A DNA stretch of 8,071 bases from Coxiellaceae bacterium (GTDB lineage Bacteria; Pseudomonadota; Gammaproteobacteria; GCA-013414725). The DNA lies in assembly GCA_013414725.1 (NCBI GenBank), contig CP058706.1:1371137-1379207 (forward strand), written 5' to 3'. How positions within the stretch are numbered: position 1 is the stretch's first letter; every line of letters begins with the position of its first letter. A model generated the notes under the pieces. That model did no database searches, was not told the DNA's origin, and saw only the letters and a program-made list of their open reading frames with translations. A program made the position numbers and the translations under genes. This document shows positions 1 through 6,680 of this stretch, piece by piece.

Positions 1-528
1 AAAATTCCGGAAGGCAAAACCTATTGCTCGCTTTGTTCACGTTTACGTCGGGGCATTATTTATCGTTATGCGCGTGAACACGGTTACACTAAAATTGCGC
101 TTGGCCATCATCGTGATGATTTAATCCGAACATTGTTAATGTCAATTTTGTATAATGGCGAGGTTCGTTCCATGCCGCCAAAGTTATTGACGGATGATAA
201 GCGTCATATTCTTATACGGCCATTAGCCTATTGCCAAGAGGCAGACATTACGGCTTATGCTGCAGAGCAACAATTTCCTATTATCCCCTGTAATTTGTGT
301 GGTTCACAAACTAATTTGGTGCGGCAACGTGTCCGCCGTTTAATTGATGACTTGGCCAAAGAGAACCCTAAAGTTCCCAGCAATATTTTGCATGCTCTAC
401 AGAGTATTAAGCCAAGCCAATTAATGGATGGTGATTGGTGGGACTTTAAGGCTTTGGAAGCAAAACGTTTAGTTGACAATGAATTGAATGTTGAAATTAC
501 ACCAGCCATGGAAGATGATTTATTTTAG
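1..528 (+). CDS. ttcA: tRNA 2-thiocytidine(32) synthetase TtcA, C-terminal part (5' end outside window)
   Basis: Partial gene: frame 1 is open from the first base to TAG at 526-528, giving the last 175 residues of a protein that is about 310 residues in E. coli. TtcA is a cytoplasmic ATP-dependent PP-loop enzyme that thiolates cytidine 32 of certain tRNAs using a [4Fe-4S] cluster. Seen in the sequence: the Cys-x-x-Cys pair at residues 9 and 12 of the visible part ([11 protein letters not shown]), the HHRDD motif, the MPPKL and IRPLAYC blocks, and the second cysteine motif PCNLCGSQ (Cys97, Cys100). In the E. coli enzyme two cysteines of the first pair and one of the second hold the cluster. 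The nucleotide-binding PP-loop itself lies upstream of the window. The frame is clean, unlike the broken gene that faces it 71 bp away. The identification is firm. Confidence 0.96.
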   Translation, partial: KIPEGKTYCSLCSRLRRGIIYRYAREHGYTKIALGHHRDDLIRTLLMSILYNGEVRSMPPKLLTDDKRHILIRPLAYCQEADITAYAAEQQFPIIPCNLCGSQTNLVRQRVRRLIDDLAKENPKVPSNILHALQSIKPSQLMDGDWWDFKALEAKRLVDNELNVEITPAMEDDLF

Positions 529-552
529 TGTTTTTGTAACTTCTCATTCAAA

Positions 553-597
553 TTTGACACCGTTTGTCAGATCAAGTGTAAATTTTACACTTTTACA
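553..597. repeat. Direct repeat, copy 1 (left flank of the giant gene)
   Basis: Bases 553-580 match 7742-7769 in the same orientation, 26 of 28 identical, with a perfect 20-base core at 561-580 and 7750-7769. The two mismatches are both C/T transitions. Weaker similarity continues to about 597 and 7788 (ATTTTTACAC then TTTTAC, with small gaps). This copy lies between the ttcA stop and the stop of the giant minus-strand gene. The core includes GTCAGATCAAGTGTA. It may be a genome-wide intergenic element, the end of a transposon, or the duplicated attachment site of an island. Confidence 0.8.
574..592. terminator. Possible bidirectional terminator hairpin between convergent genes
   Basis: AAGTGTAAA (574-582) and TTTACACTT (584-592) are perfect inverted arms around one base; as a hairpin this gives a 7-bp stem with a 5-base loop. 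A short T run (591-594) follows on the + strand. It sits where a terminator for ttcA and for the opposing giant gene would be expected. The stem is AT-rich and the T run is short, so activity is uncertain. The same place in copy 2 of the repeat keeps only GTGTA/TACAC. Confidence 0.35.
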
Positions 598-599
598 AA

Positions 600-790
600 T
601 TATCTAGACATGCTTAGCGCAGTAAAACTCTCCGGTACAGAATCCATTTCAATTGATTTCATTATTTTAGTTGCTTGTGAAAGAGGGTCTTTTAATTCTT
701 GCTTAATTAATACAAATTTATCCAGTATATTTTTCCGTCTTTTAACTTGGTTGCTAAGTTGGTTTGGAAAAATGAAATCATCCTCGATTT
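600..790 (-). pseudogene. True C-terminal end of the giant gene
   Basis: Adding one base near 788-790 (minus-strand AAATCG) moves the reading out of the frame ending at 707 into one that runs to TAA 600-602. It encodes about 60 residues: a hydrophilic, Lys-rich segment (NQLSNQVKRRKNILDKFV) ending in SVPESFTALSMSR. The frame is free of stops and has the same amino acid character as the rest. Effectors of Dot/Icm-type systems often carry their translocation signal in such a short polar C-terminus; that this one does is inference only. Confidence 0.6.
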
Positions 791-1201
791 AGGATTATTT
801 GGGTATATTTTATGCAATTTGTTTTCAAATATATTTACGTAATTCTCGATCAACTCTACCAATTCTGTTCGTTGATTAGGTGTCAATCGTGTAGTTATTA
901 ATGTAAAATCAGATTTCTTATCAATCAACTTCCATAAGTGATTTTTACAAGTTTCATACAATATATGATGTTTTTCTGTATCCAATTTTTCAAAGTTGGA
1001 ATAAAACTCATCAATTGTTTGTATGCGACTGATGATTTTTCCCTGAAAAACAACGCATAATGCTTGGCATTGTTCTGGATTTAATTTGTCAAGTAATTCA
1101 TTAAAGTCAGAAAAAACCAGATAACTATTGATGCTATTCATGCATCTTTGGCAAAAATCTGATATTTTTTCTGGTGTTAGATGAGGTAAAATATCGCCCA
1201 A
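707..1201 (-). CDS. Fragment of giant gene: last 33-residue repeats
   Basis: This 164-residue open piece is the near-C-terminal part of the giant protein. It carries at least four repeat units in the register D-F-x-x-L-x-x-x-L-x-P-E-x-x-x-x-L-Y-E-x-x-K, for example TIDEFYSNFEKLDTEKHH and KKSDFTLITTRLTPNQ. No signal peptide or membrane segment is seen. The TTG at 1201 is not a credible start, since the same frame continues upstream as FLYEQSIESLVKNTYSL to about 1320, where a lost base in the run 1324-1328 breaks it. The stop at 707 is also artificial: one missing base near 788-790 restores a frame ending in SVPESFTALSMSR and TAA at 600. Function unknown; probably a helical repeat scaffold. Confidence 0.6.
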   Translation of the reverse strand: MGDILPHLTPEKISDFCQRCMNSINSYLVFSDFNELLDKLNPEQCQALCVVFQGKIISRIQTIDEFYSNFEKLDTEKHHILYETCKNHLWKLIDKKSDFTLITTRLTPNQRTELVELIENYVNIFENKLHKIYPNNPKSRMISFFQTNLATKLKDGKIYWINLY

Positions 1202-1378
1202 AGTGGATAGGGAGTAAGTGTTTTTAACTAAACTCTCAATGCTCTGTTCGTAGAGAAAATCACGTTGATCTTGTTTGATGTCTTTGCATAGGCTATTAAA
1301 ATCTGATGGTCGGCAGATATTAATTTTTGCTCTTTACAATAGTTTAATATTTCTTTGAATTCTTTTTCTTCAAAAACT

Positions 1379-1675
1379 TCATGAATTCACGGAATTCATA
1401 AAAATATGGTTTTTTAACAAAGATAATATTTCATTTTTGCACGATAGATAAACTTCCTTGAGTTCATCGTGTGCTAAAATTTTGGCAATAATTAAAAATT
1501 GGTTGGGGTCTGATCTTATAGCCTCTATATAAAAATTCTTACATTCAATATATATCGCCCTATGTTTTTCTGGGTCTAGTCCGTCAAATAATTGGGTTAA
1601 TTCCCTTGCATTTTTTGGCTTACAAGCAGAAAAACTATGTTTTCCAAGTTTGAAATACTTCTTGACATTCTTCAA
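1379..1675 (-). CDS. Fragment of giant gene: repeat units
   Basis: A 98-residue open piece with about three units of the 33-35-residue repeat, such as ARELTQLFDGLDPEKHRAIY and FLIIAKILAHDELKEVYLSC. It joins upstream (one extra A in the run 1640-1643) to LIRDLSLEECQEVFQTW and downstream (one missing A in 1410-1415) to KKPYFYEFREF. The TTG at 1675 is an internal codon, not a start, and no ribosome binding site precedes it. No catalytic motif is seen; each unit reads as two amphipathic helices. Confidence 0.55.
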   Translation of the reverse strand: MKNVKKYFKLGKHSFSACKPKNARELTQLFDGLDPEKHRAIYIECKNFYIEAIRSDPNQFLIIAKILAHDELKEVYLSCKNEILSLLKNHIFMNSVNS

Positions 1676-1743
1676 GTGATAAATCTCTAATTAGATAATT
1701 TATTTGATTTGCACCAGAATAAGTATTGTTTTTACTATATTTT

Positions 1744-2025
1744 CTAGCAACGCAGATTGACTTTTACAAATCTGTGCCCGTTCCTCTTTAAAAACCCCAT
1801 CAAAAAGCTATTGAATTGCCAACCATCCTTGATAGAAGTAGTTAAAACATCGCTCCATTCTGTGATAACAATGATTTTATGTGCTTTGGTTAAATTTTTG
1901 ATAAGTGCTGGAAAATATAAATAAAATGAGTGTTCTTTAATAATCTCACTTACAAAAGCTTTGTTTTGTATCAAAAACTGGGTTTGCTCTTCTTCAGACA
2001 GAGTTTTAAGGAAGCTTTCAAGCAT
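1744..2025 (-). CDS. Fragment of giant gene: repeat units
   Basis: A 93-residue open piece. It begins inside the unit SHTMLESFLKTLSEEEQTQF, which keeps the L-S-x-E-E-Q core of the repeat, and continues with two more diverged units, each ending in Ile-(Ile/Lys)-Lys. One missing base in the A run at 1802-1806 hides the true continuation (FFDGVFKEERAQICKSQSA), so the last residues, GFLKRNGHRFVKVNLRC, are out of frame and should be ignored. Upstream, one base lost near 2041-2043 joins it to TADEFILIIDYIKTNLQNF. Function unknown. Confidence 0.55.
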   Translation of the reverse strand: MLESFLKTLSEEEQTQFLIQNKAFVSEIIKEHSFYLYFPALIKNLTKAHKIIVITEWSDVLTTSIKDGWQFNSFLMGFLKRNGHRFVKVNLRC

Positions 2026-2095
2026 CGTATGGCTTTTAATAAATTCTGTAGGTTGGTTTTTATATAGTCAATAATTAATATAAATTCATCTGCTG

Positions 2096-2449
2096 TTAGA
2101 TTAAAGCTTTTTGTATGCTTGATACAGCAATTTGATCCTGTTTGATAATGTCTAATATTTTATTAATGCATTGTTTGAAAAATTCTTCTTGAAATATTGG
2201 TGGAGCGGCTGATCGCAGATGGTTAAAGTCATGGCTGGATTTAATAAAATTTAATAATTTATGCTTGCATGATTCAATTACATCGCAATAATATGGTAAA
2301 GTATAATCAATTATACGTTTATCAATGATTGTGCGCAAAATATTATATTCAGAATTGGGGTCTTGGATAAGCTCGTTAACATTAACTTCATCAGGAATCT
2401 CAGTTTCATAAAAGCCACTTTTATCATTTTTGCTTGATATAATTTCCAT
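2096..2449 (-). CDS. Fragment of giant gene: repeat units
   Basis: A 117-residue open piece. Its second half holds two clear units, ending LLNFIK and SSHDFNHLRSAAPPIFQE...ILDIIK; the latter is exactly 33 residues. The first half (ETEIPDEVNVNELIQDPNSE) is a more acidic spacer. The ATG at 2449 is probably internal, because one A lost at 2443-2445 connects it smoothly to the upstream frame (ILIALDNDKNTWK). The frame is lost again at the T run 2108-2112, after which SFNLTADEFI continues the array. Confidence 0.55.
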   Translation of the reverse strand: MEIISSKNDKSGFYETEIPDEVNVNELIQDPNSEYNILRTIIDKRIIDYTLPYYCDVIESCKHKLLNFIKSSHDFNHLRSAAPPIFQEEFFKQCINKILDIIKQDQIAVSSIQKALI

Positions 2450-2454
2450 GTGTT

Positions 2455-2811
2455 TTTATCATTGTCTAATGCAATGAGAATTTTATTATGGCTATTTTCA
2501 ATCCATTGATTAAAACCAGCGTCATTGTATGGGTTAAGTATCTTTAAACTTAAGTCATAATAAGCAGGTGATATATAGTTTGCTAGCGTGAATAAATCAT
2601 CGATTGTATTTATTAGATTAAGGAGCTCATTTTTCTGGTTTCATAAAGCATTACATGCTTTCGTTTATTATTATCATTGAATATTGTTAGAACGTTTTTA
2701 AGGGACTGGAAAATTTTGGATATGTCGTTTGCCATATTTCATATAAGGCATTTTGCTGTTCAAGGCTGATATTAGAAACTAAATCTTCATATTGTCTTAG
2801 ATTGGATATTT
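2455..2811 (-). pseudogene. Connecting part of the giant gene, split over three frames
   Basis: No single frame here is long, but three short pieces join through single-base losses at 2819-2821, 2737-2739 and 2630-2634. They read FLLEISNLRQYEDLVSNISL, then ANDISKIFQSLKNVLTIF, then NELLNLINTIDDLFTLANYI. The NLRQYEDLVSNISLEQ stretch is a full repeat unit and ties the fragment before it to the array. Base composition is the same as the neighbours. This is coding remnant rather than intergenic DNA. Confidence 0.55.
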
Positions 2812-3348
2812 CTAATAGAAAGAATTCTTTAAACGCTGAGACAATAATTTTGAATTTTCAGGAGAAATGGATTCAAATAATCTATAATAGTCTTTTTCTT
2901 TAAAAAGCAACTTGAGTTTATCTTGTTGCAGATTGCATAGAAGCTTACATTGTTCGTCTGAAAGTAATTTAAATAACGCATTAAAATCCTGGATGGTATT
3001 CGATGCATCTGCGCAATCAATGATGTCATCGTTTTTGATATGACTTTGCCAGTCGTCACCAAAGATAATTTTAAGAAGACTTTCTTTGTTTTTCTCGCCA
3101 AGTACTATTGCTGTAAAAATACTAATATCTTTTGAATCATAATTTAAGTAATCAAGAGGCAATTTATTTTTAAAAATGTCTGGGTTCTCATTTTTAAGCT
3201 TGAGAACAATTTCACAATTTCCCCATTTAATTGCGTCTGCAAGTGCTTGTTTTGGTTCTACAGAATCTGGTGAATTTTCTTTTAGCCAATTAAAAGCTGT
3301 TCGTTTAAGGGCCTCAAAAATATTGGTTTTTGTAAAGTATATTGACAT
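2812..3348 (-). CDS. Fragment of giant gene: ankyrin-like pair, FGxxW module and first repeats
   Basis: A 178-residue open piece. Residues 34-60 (QALADAIKWGNCEIVLKL, then NPDIF) have the spacing of an ankyrin helix pair, as single ankyrin units do in many intracellular-pathogen effectors. Residues 73-103 (KDISIF ... LLKIIFGDDW) repeat a segment of the piece upstream in the protein (3922-3440). From residue 117 the first two 33-residue units follow (DFNALFKLLSDEQ, then LFESISPENSKLL). The ATG at 3348 is likely internal: one A lost at 3327-3331 joins it to DDIKYICQYTLQK. The end is artificial, with a base lost at 2819-2821. Confidence 0.6.
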   Translation of the reverse strand: MSIYFTKTNIFEALKRTAFNWLKENSPDSVEPKQALADAIKWGNCEIVLKLKNENPDIFKNKLPLDYLNYDSKDISIFTAIVLGEKNKESLLKIIFGDDWQSHIKNDDIIDCADASNTIQDFNALFKLLSDEQCKLLCNLQQDKLKLLFKEKDYYRLFESISPENSKLLSQRLKNSFY

Positions 3349-3439
3349 ATATATTTTATATCATCCCCATTGTGGAGTGCTTGTATTAAATATCTAAAGT
3401 CAAATGCGTCTGAAAACTCAACATTAGGTATATCTGTGT

Positions 3440-3922
3440 TTATGTCAAAATATGTTTTTGCAATTTTTGTTGTGATGAGCTGATTTTTTTAAGTCCGGTA
3501 CTAAAGACTGAAACTGTTGGAATTCTAGTAGGGTCTTGAATTAAGCAAAATTCAATGATTTTAATCAGATCGTCTTCATTTTGTATTGCATTGAAAATCG
3601 AACCATAAATTTCGTTAATATTTTCTATTTTTAAAGCAGAATTGTTTAGTATTGATTCTAGTAACTTTAATTGATCAGTTTGTGGTAATACAGAAATTAT
3701 TTGACCTATGCACTCAAGGTTTGAGCTTTTATCTAAGTGTTTTTCTGCATAAGAGGTTCGTTCATTTTCTGGTAATGCTTTTAATATGTAGTATAATGCA
3801 GAGTTTGTATGCTTAAAGTCGTGTGGTAATTCTTTGACCCATTCTTTGCCAAAGCAGGCTTCTAATAATTCATCTTTTCGTGTGCTGTGTTGGAAAATCA
3901 AGTCAAATAGCGAAATTGGCAC
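3440..3922 (-). CDS. Fragment of giant gene: first FGxxW module
   Basis: A 160-residue open piece that starts at an internal GTG. It carries PISLFDLIF, then KDELLEACFGKEW, then ALYYILKALPENERTSYAEK and IISVLPQTDQLKLLESIL. The first part aligns by eye with KDISIF ... ESLLKIIFGDDW in the next piece, so the module is duplicated. The later part has the length and Leu spacing of the 33-residue repeats and may be diverged members. Upstream the frame continues through a lost A at 4032-4037 into VAGFIVNLYPEFKIAKIK. No catalytic motif recognised. Confidence 0.55.
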   Translation of the reverse strand: MPISLFDLIFQHSTRKDELLEACFGKEWVKELPHDFKHTNSALYYILKALPENERTSYAEKHLDKSSNLECIGQIISVLPQTDQLKLLESILNNSALKIENINEIYGSIFNAIQNEDDLIKIIEFCLIQDPTRIPTVSVFSTGLKKISSSQQKLQKHILT

Positions 3923-4269
3923 ATCATTTTTATTGTTTGATAGTGAATCAATATAGGAAGTGGGTGGTTTAATTTTAGCTATTTTAAATTCAGGATATAA
4001 GTTAACAATAAACCCAGCGACATTTTCCAGGTTTTTTCAACGCTTAATGCCAGTGCATGCTCTGCAATCTCAGGGCTTTCTTTGACGTATTGTTTTATTT
4101 TTCATGTTCTTGAGCTTCAAAAGCTCTATTTATAAAAGCAATGGATATGCCTTTTTCTCTGGATAACTGATTCTTTTTAAATGCTCAGCAAAGATACGTT
4201 CTGCGGGCACGGATGGATGTAAAAGATCTGTGTTGGAATCAAGGACCATCTCATATAATAAGTTTTTAA
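3923..4269 (-). pseudogene. Connecting part of the giant gene, split by three frameshifts
   Basis: Between the larger fragments the reading passes through base losses in the T runs 4174-4178, 4098-4102 and 4032-4037. The restored sequence includes HKLEDFSDLIKNLLYEMV, HPSVPAERIFAEHLKK, GISIAFINRAFEAQEHEK and SPEIAEHALALSVEKNL. No stop codons remain once single bases are restored. The composition is the same Lys/Glu/Leu-rich helical type as the rest. Not an intergenic region. Confidence 0.55.
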
Positions 4270-4665
4270 TCAGATCAGAGAAATCTTCAAGTTTATGCTG
4301 TGGTTGCGTGTTTTTATATCATGCAATGTTACGCGATTAACTTCCAAAGCTTGATGTGGAGGAGTCATCACGCGGACTTGTAATTTTTCCAGATAGTTTA
4401 CAGCAAGATTTACATCATCTGGATTGTTGCTATCTAAGTCTGCTTTTAATAATCGAAAGACTTCGCTTAATTTATAAGAACCTTTATAGGGATTTAATGG
4501 GCCGCCTATCGAAGCTGTATACGAGAGCGAATCTGCTACATCAACTGGCATGCTAAATTGATAGAGTGTGCCGCCATAGTCTTTATAATAGGTTTCATAA
4601 ATTTGAAGTAAAGGATTTAGCAGCGTTTCTGGCATCCCCGAAGAAGCCAAAATATTTTTTAACAT
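4270..4665 (-). CDS. Fragment of giant gene: second half of the Tyr-His-Gly module
   Basis: A 131-residue open piece, read through a lost T at 4703-4707 from the preceding fragment. It contains GGTLYQFSMPVDVADSLSY followed by GGPLNPYKGSYKLSEV, a pattern that looks like a folded mixed alpha/beta domain rather than repeats. The Leu-Tyr-Gln-Phe-x-(Met/Ile)-Pro string recalls strands found near the active site of some secreted toxins, but I cannot assign a family. The final residues (TRNHSINLKISLI) are out of frame; restoring one A at 4311-4315 gives NTQPQHKLEDFSDL. Confidence 0.6.
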   Translation of the reverse strand: MLKNILASSGMPETLLNPLLQIYETYYKDYGGTLYQFSMPVDVADSLSYTASIGGPLNPYKGSYKLSEVFRLLKADLDSNNPDDVNLAVNYLEKLQVRVMTPPHQALEVNRVTLHDIKTRNHSINLKISLI

Positions 4666-4700
4666 TGCTTTTAAATCAATATCTCTGGCCGTTTTATTTT

Positions 4701-5033
4701 CTAAAAATATCCCAAAGAAAAGCTGCCTGAAATTTCGTAATTCGAAAATAAAGCAATATTGGCTGATAAAGTTGTTTCGTTATATTGTGGGGAATTATTG
4801 TCTATAATCCCATCGCTGCTGATGCTTGTGTAATGTTGAATGAATGCTTCAATATTAGCAAATGTTTTAAAATATTCATCAGTGGCGCGAAAAGAAAACC
4901 ACTGTTTATTTGCTTGCAAGAGCTGATTTATTGCTGAATAAATTTCATAAGAAAAAGCTACTTGGCTTGAGCAGCCATGGTAGAAATAGATGCGCTCAGG
5001 GCTGCCTTGTTTTTCTGCCGTTAATAAACGCAA
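4701..5033 (-). CDS. Fragment of giant gene: first half of the Tyr-His-Gly module
   Basis: A 110-residue open piece. Residues 14-24 read ERIYFYHGCSS, followed by ATDEYFKTFANIEAFIQHY and a Asn-Ser-Pro-rich loop before LSANIALFSNYEISGSFS. The Tyr-His-Gly at the end of a predicted strand resembles the first motif of some ADP-ribosyltransferases (Tyr-His-Gly-Thr/Ser), but a matching second Tyr and catalytic Glu are not secure, so this is only a suggestion. The true frame extends upstream as LSDTEKDNLYKQCLRLLTAEK through an extra A at 5073-5077; the ATA/CGT context at 5033 is not a start. Confidence 0.6.
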   Translation of the reverse strand: MRLLTAEKQGSPERIYFYHGCSSQVAFSYEIYSAINQLLQANKQWFSFRATDEYFKTFANIEAFIQHYTSISSDGIIDNNSPQYNETTLSANIALFSNYEISGSFSLGYF

Positions 5034-5126
5034 ACATTGCTTATATAGGTTGTCTTTTTCGGTATCTGAAAGTTTTTAATTCGCTTGTATGATTTGATGC
5101 TTTTCCAAGTATATTTATAATATTTT

Positions 5127-5423
5127 TTAATGGATTATCTTTTCATACTCATCTCTGAGAATGGCGTGTAAGTGTAATTCTGATGGTGATTCAGAGTTTT
5201 TTGTCACATGTGGCTCATCTGAATCTTTTGTTTTTTCTCTTCTGCAAACGCTTGTTTTAATTCTATTAATGTTTGTAAATAATCTAATACTGTTTTTGGC
5301 TTGCCAGGTTAACTCTTGTGGCGAGTGAAAATGTCGTAAAGGTGCTTCTTTGGCGGTATCTTTTTTCGGTTGGTTCTTTTGCATTATTCTTTTGGTTTGT
5401 TTTTTTGTTGCTTTTAACGGCAA
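5127..5423 (-). CDS. Fragment of giant gene: charged linker
   Basis: A 98-residue open piece starting at an internal TTG. It encodes a strongly basic, low-complexity segment (KATKKQTKRIMQKNQPKK), then HFHSPQELTWQAK. The middle of this frame, about 5295 to 5228, is wrong: an extra A at 5293-5297 and a missing A at 5226-5229 hide the restored reading TVLDYLQTLIELKQAFAEEK, a good amphipathic or coiled-coil helix. The frame is right again at DSDEPHVTKNSESPSE. It probably links the Nudix domain to the Tyr-His-Gly module. Confidence 0.55.
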   Translation of the reverse strand: MPLKATKKQTKRIMQKNQPKKDTAKEAPLRHFHSPQELTWQAKNSIRLFTNINRIKTSVCRREKTKDSDEPHVTKNSESPSELHLHAILRDEYEKIIH

Positions 5424-5475
5424 TTTAAAAGGTTTTTGCGGGGTGAAGAAATATTGTCAAGTATTGTTTGTTGTT

Positions 5476-6630
5476 TTAATAGCTGATAAAACTCTGGGAA
5501 CAATAGTATTTTTTTCCTTCGCTAATAACTTCCGCAGTTTCTTTTCCATTTTCTAAGATGGGCGCTTGTTGCAGGCTATTTTTTAAATCAGATAGTTTGA
5601 TCCATTTGTGTTCTGAATGTTCATGGTCTTTAAATTTACTAGGGTCGATATACTCATGTTCGCGAAGATACATGCGATAAATAAATGGCTTACCATTTTT
5701 TTCAGTAACGAAATCGTGAAACGGGGAGCTTAACAATGCGGTCGGTGGGTGTAATAATTCTTTGGCCGATTCTTCAAGAACTTCACGAGCAGCTGTGACA
5801 TGTAAATAATCATCAACAGTCTCACTACCGCCTCCAAAGCAATCCCATAAGGCTTCTTTGTTATCACTGAAATGATCGCAACGTTTAGATAATAAAACAT
5901 AAAGTTCCTGAGGCTCATCCGGTTTTTGATTATGCATGGTAAAAGTGAGTACGCCTGCAGCGGTTTGGTTGTCGTCACTCTTGCGATCAGTTTTAGGATA
6001 ACGTTTAATTTCTGGACAAAATCGTAACGCTAAATAATCTAAGCGATCCGACAAGAACTGTAAGAATTTGACGCGTAGAGTGTCAGGCAATTCTAATTTT
6101 TCTGCAATCTGCCATACTTCTTGTTCAATTGTCTGTTCTAATTTAAGTAGTTCAAAAACCTGTTGTTTAATCTCATGGTCAGTTATTGATCCAAACCATT
6201 CTTTGCTATCTACTCCCGATCTCATCGCATCAATTTCTGCAACAATTCCCGATTCTTCGTTTCTATTTTGTAACAATTTTAATAAATGATCGCTATCAGC
6301 ATTTATTACTTTGATTTCACCATTGGTGGTTTCGACTACGTTATTTGCTCTGATAATGCCAATATTGCCAAGTAACACATGTTTTACGAAATCGCTTTGT
6401 ATGGCTTCAATGATTTTGGGATTTATTTTATTGTCGACACTAGGTTTTATATCTATGTACTCGGAAATTTGATATATACCGTGTTGTGCTATGCCTAGTT
6501 CTTTAGCTAACTCAGGAGGTAAGGTGTTAAAAGCTTCACTGGCAGGAACATTTACGCCTAACAGATGATAAATAGCATTACATAATATCTTTAACTTGAT
6601 TGCATCTTGATTAGCATTAAATTTCAGCAC
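5476..6630 (-). CDS. Largest fragment of giant gene: HipA/PI-kinase-like fold plus Nudix hydrolase domain
   Basis: A clean 384-residue frame. Residues 1-215: a HipA/phosphatidylinositol-kinase-like core, with a strand-Lys (VLKF, read through from upstream), a helix pattern ending YHLLGVNVPASEAF, a hinge-like GIYQISEYID, and LLGNIGIIRANNVV followed by GEIKVINADSDHLL where a catalytic loop and metal motif would sit. The expected Asn-x-Asp and Ile-Asp are Asn-Ile-Gly and Ile-Asn here. Residues 225-365: a Nudix domain with box G268-x5-D274-x7-REVLEES (282-288) and a WIKLSDL tail. The REVLEE core keeps the metal-binding Glu residues; Asp replaces the first Glu. The ATG at 6630 is internal: one A lost at 6650-6654 joins it to NTFKISSKNENDPVL. 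The last 11 residues are out of frame. Nudix enzymes cut X-linked nucleoside diphosphates; the substrate here is unknown. Confidence 0.8.
   Translation of the reverse strand: MLKFNANQDAIKLKILCNAIYHLLGVNVPASEAFNTLPPELAKELGIAQHGIYQISEYIDIKPSVDNKINPKIIEAIQSDFVKHVLLGNIGIIRANNVVETTNGEIKVINADSDHLLKLLQNRNEESGIVAEIDAMRSGVDSKEWFGSITDHEIKQQVFELLKLEQTIEQEVWQIAEKLELPDTLRVKFLQFLSDRLDYLALRFCPEIKRYPKTDRKSDDNQTAAGVLTFTMHNQKPDEPQELYVLLSKRCDHFSDNKEALWDCFGGGSETVDDYLHVTAAREVLEESAKELLHPPTALLSSPFHDFVTEKNGKPFIYRMYLREHEYIDPSKFKDHEHSEHKWIKLSDLKNSLQQAPILENGKETAEVISEGKKYYCSQSFISY
5551..5958 (-). other. Nudix hydrolase domain (box at 5761-5829)
   Basis: The domain begins near AAGVLTFTMHNQK, with strand ELYVLLSKR, then WDCFGGGSE leading into the Nudix box (G-x5-D-x7-R-E-V-L-E-E-S) and ends with RMYLREHEYIDP and HKWIKLSDLK. 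About 135 residues, the usual length of the fold. The catalytic Glu pair of REVLEE is present. The usual Gly near the box end (E-E-x-G) is Ala (E-E-S-A-K). The domain is uninterrupted by frameshifts. Confidence 0.85.
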
Positions 6631-6680
6631 TAATACAGGATCATTTTCATTTTTGAACTGATCTTAAAGGTGTTGTTTGT
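5990..6680 (-). other. HipA/PI-kinase-like domain, possibly inactive
   Basis: Restored across 6650-6654, the segment reads DPVLVLKFNANQDAIKLK then CNAIYHLLGVNVPASEAF, matching the general pattern of small-molecule/protein kinases of the HipA-PI3K superfamily: a nucleotide-binding Lys on a strand, a long helix, then GVxVP. The catalytic region LLGNIGIIRANNVV with KVINADSDHLL aligns by eye with Asn-x-Asp and Ile-Asp-x-Gly motifs but lacks the Asp in both. It may be a pseudokinase or a diverged nucleotide-binding fold. Assignment is by pattern memory only. Confidence 0.45.

Larger units (their letters stand above)
821..3000 (-). repeat. About 20 degenerate protein repeats of about 33 residues
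   Basis: In the restored frame the C-terminal third of the protein is a tandem array with an approximate consensus D-F-x-x-L-x-x-x-L-s-x-E-q-x-x-x-L-Y-e-x-x-K-x-x-L-x-x-I-K. Several units are exactly 33 residues, for example those starting TIQDFNALF, NLRQYEDLV, SSHDFNHLR, SHTMLESFL, TIDEFYSNF and KKSDFTLIT; others are 32-36. Each unit looks like a short and a longer amphipathic helix, so the array should form an alpha-solenoid. The DNA copies are too diverged to be seen as DNA repeats, so the array is old. I recall similar LSPEQ-type repeats in some Legionella proteins but could not check this. Confidence 0.7.

Noticed and set aside
610..792. Plus-strand open frame of 60 codons
   Set aside because: It lies opposite the restored C-terminus of the giant gene, has no ribosome binding site, and gives a Leu/Ser-rich sequence typical of the antisense of Lys/Glu-rich coding DNA.
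821..3000. CRISPR array or DNA tandem repeat
   Set aside because: The periodicity exists only in the translated restored frame; no conserved DNA repeat or spacer pattern is visible.
2829..3101. Minus-strand open frame of 90 codons
   Set aside because: Overlaps in another frame the fragment with the ankyrin-like pair and clear repeat units; its own sequence has no repeat pattern.
3176..3397. Plus-strand open frame of 73 codons
   Set aside because: Antisense of the ankyrin-like and FGxxW coding segment; Phe/Ser/Leu-rich with no family resemblance.
4356..4556. Plus-strand open frame of 66 codons
   Set aside because: Antisense of the Tyr-His-Gly module; no start signal and no recognisable protein.
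5730..5978. Minus-strand open frame of 82 codons
   Set aside because: Alternative frame inside the well-supported Nudix domain.
6068..6289. Plus-strand open frame of 73 codons
   Set aside because: Antisense of the clean kinase-like/Nudix fragment; Cys/Ser-rich shadow.
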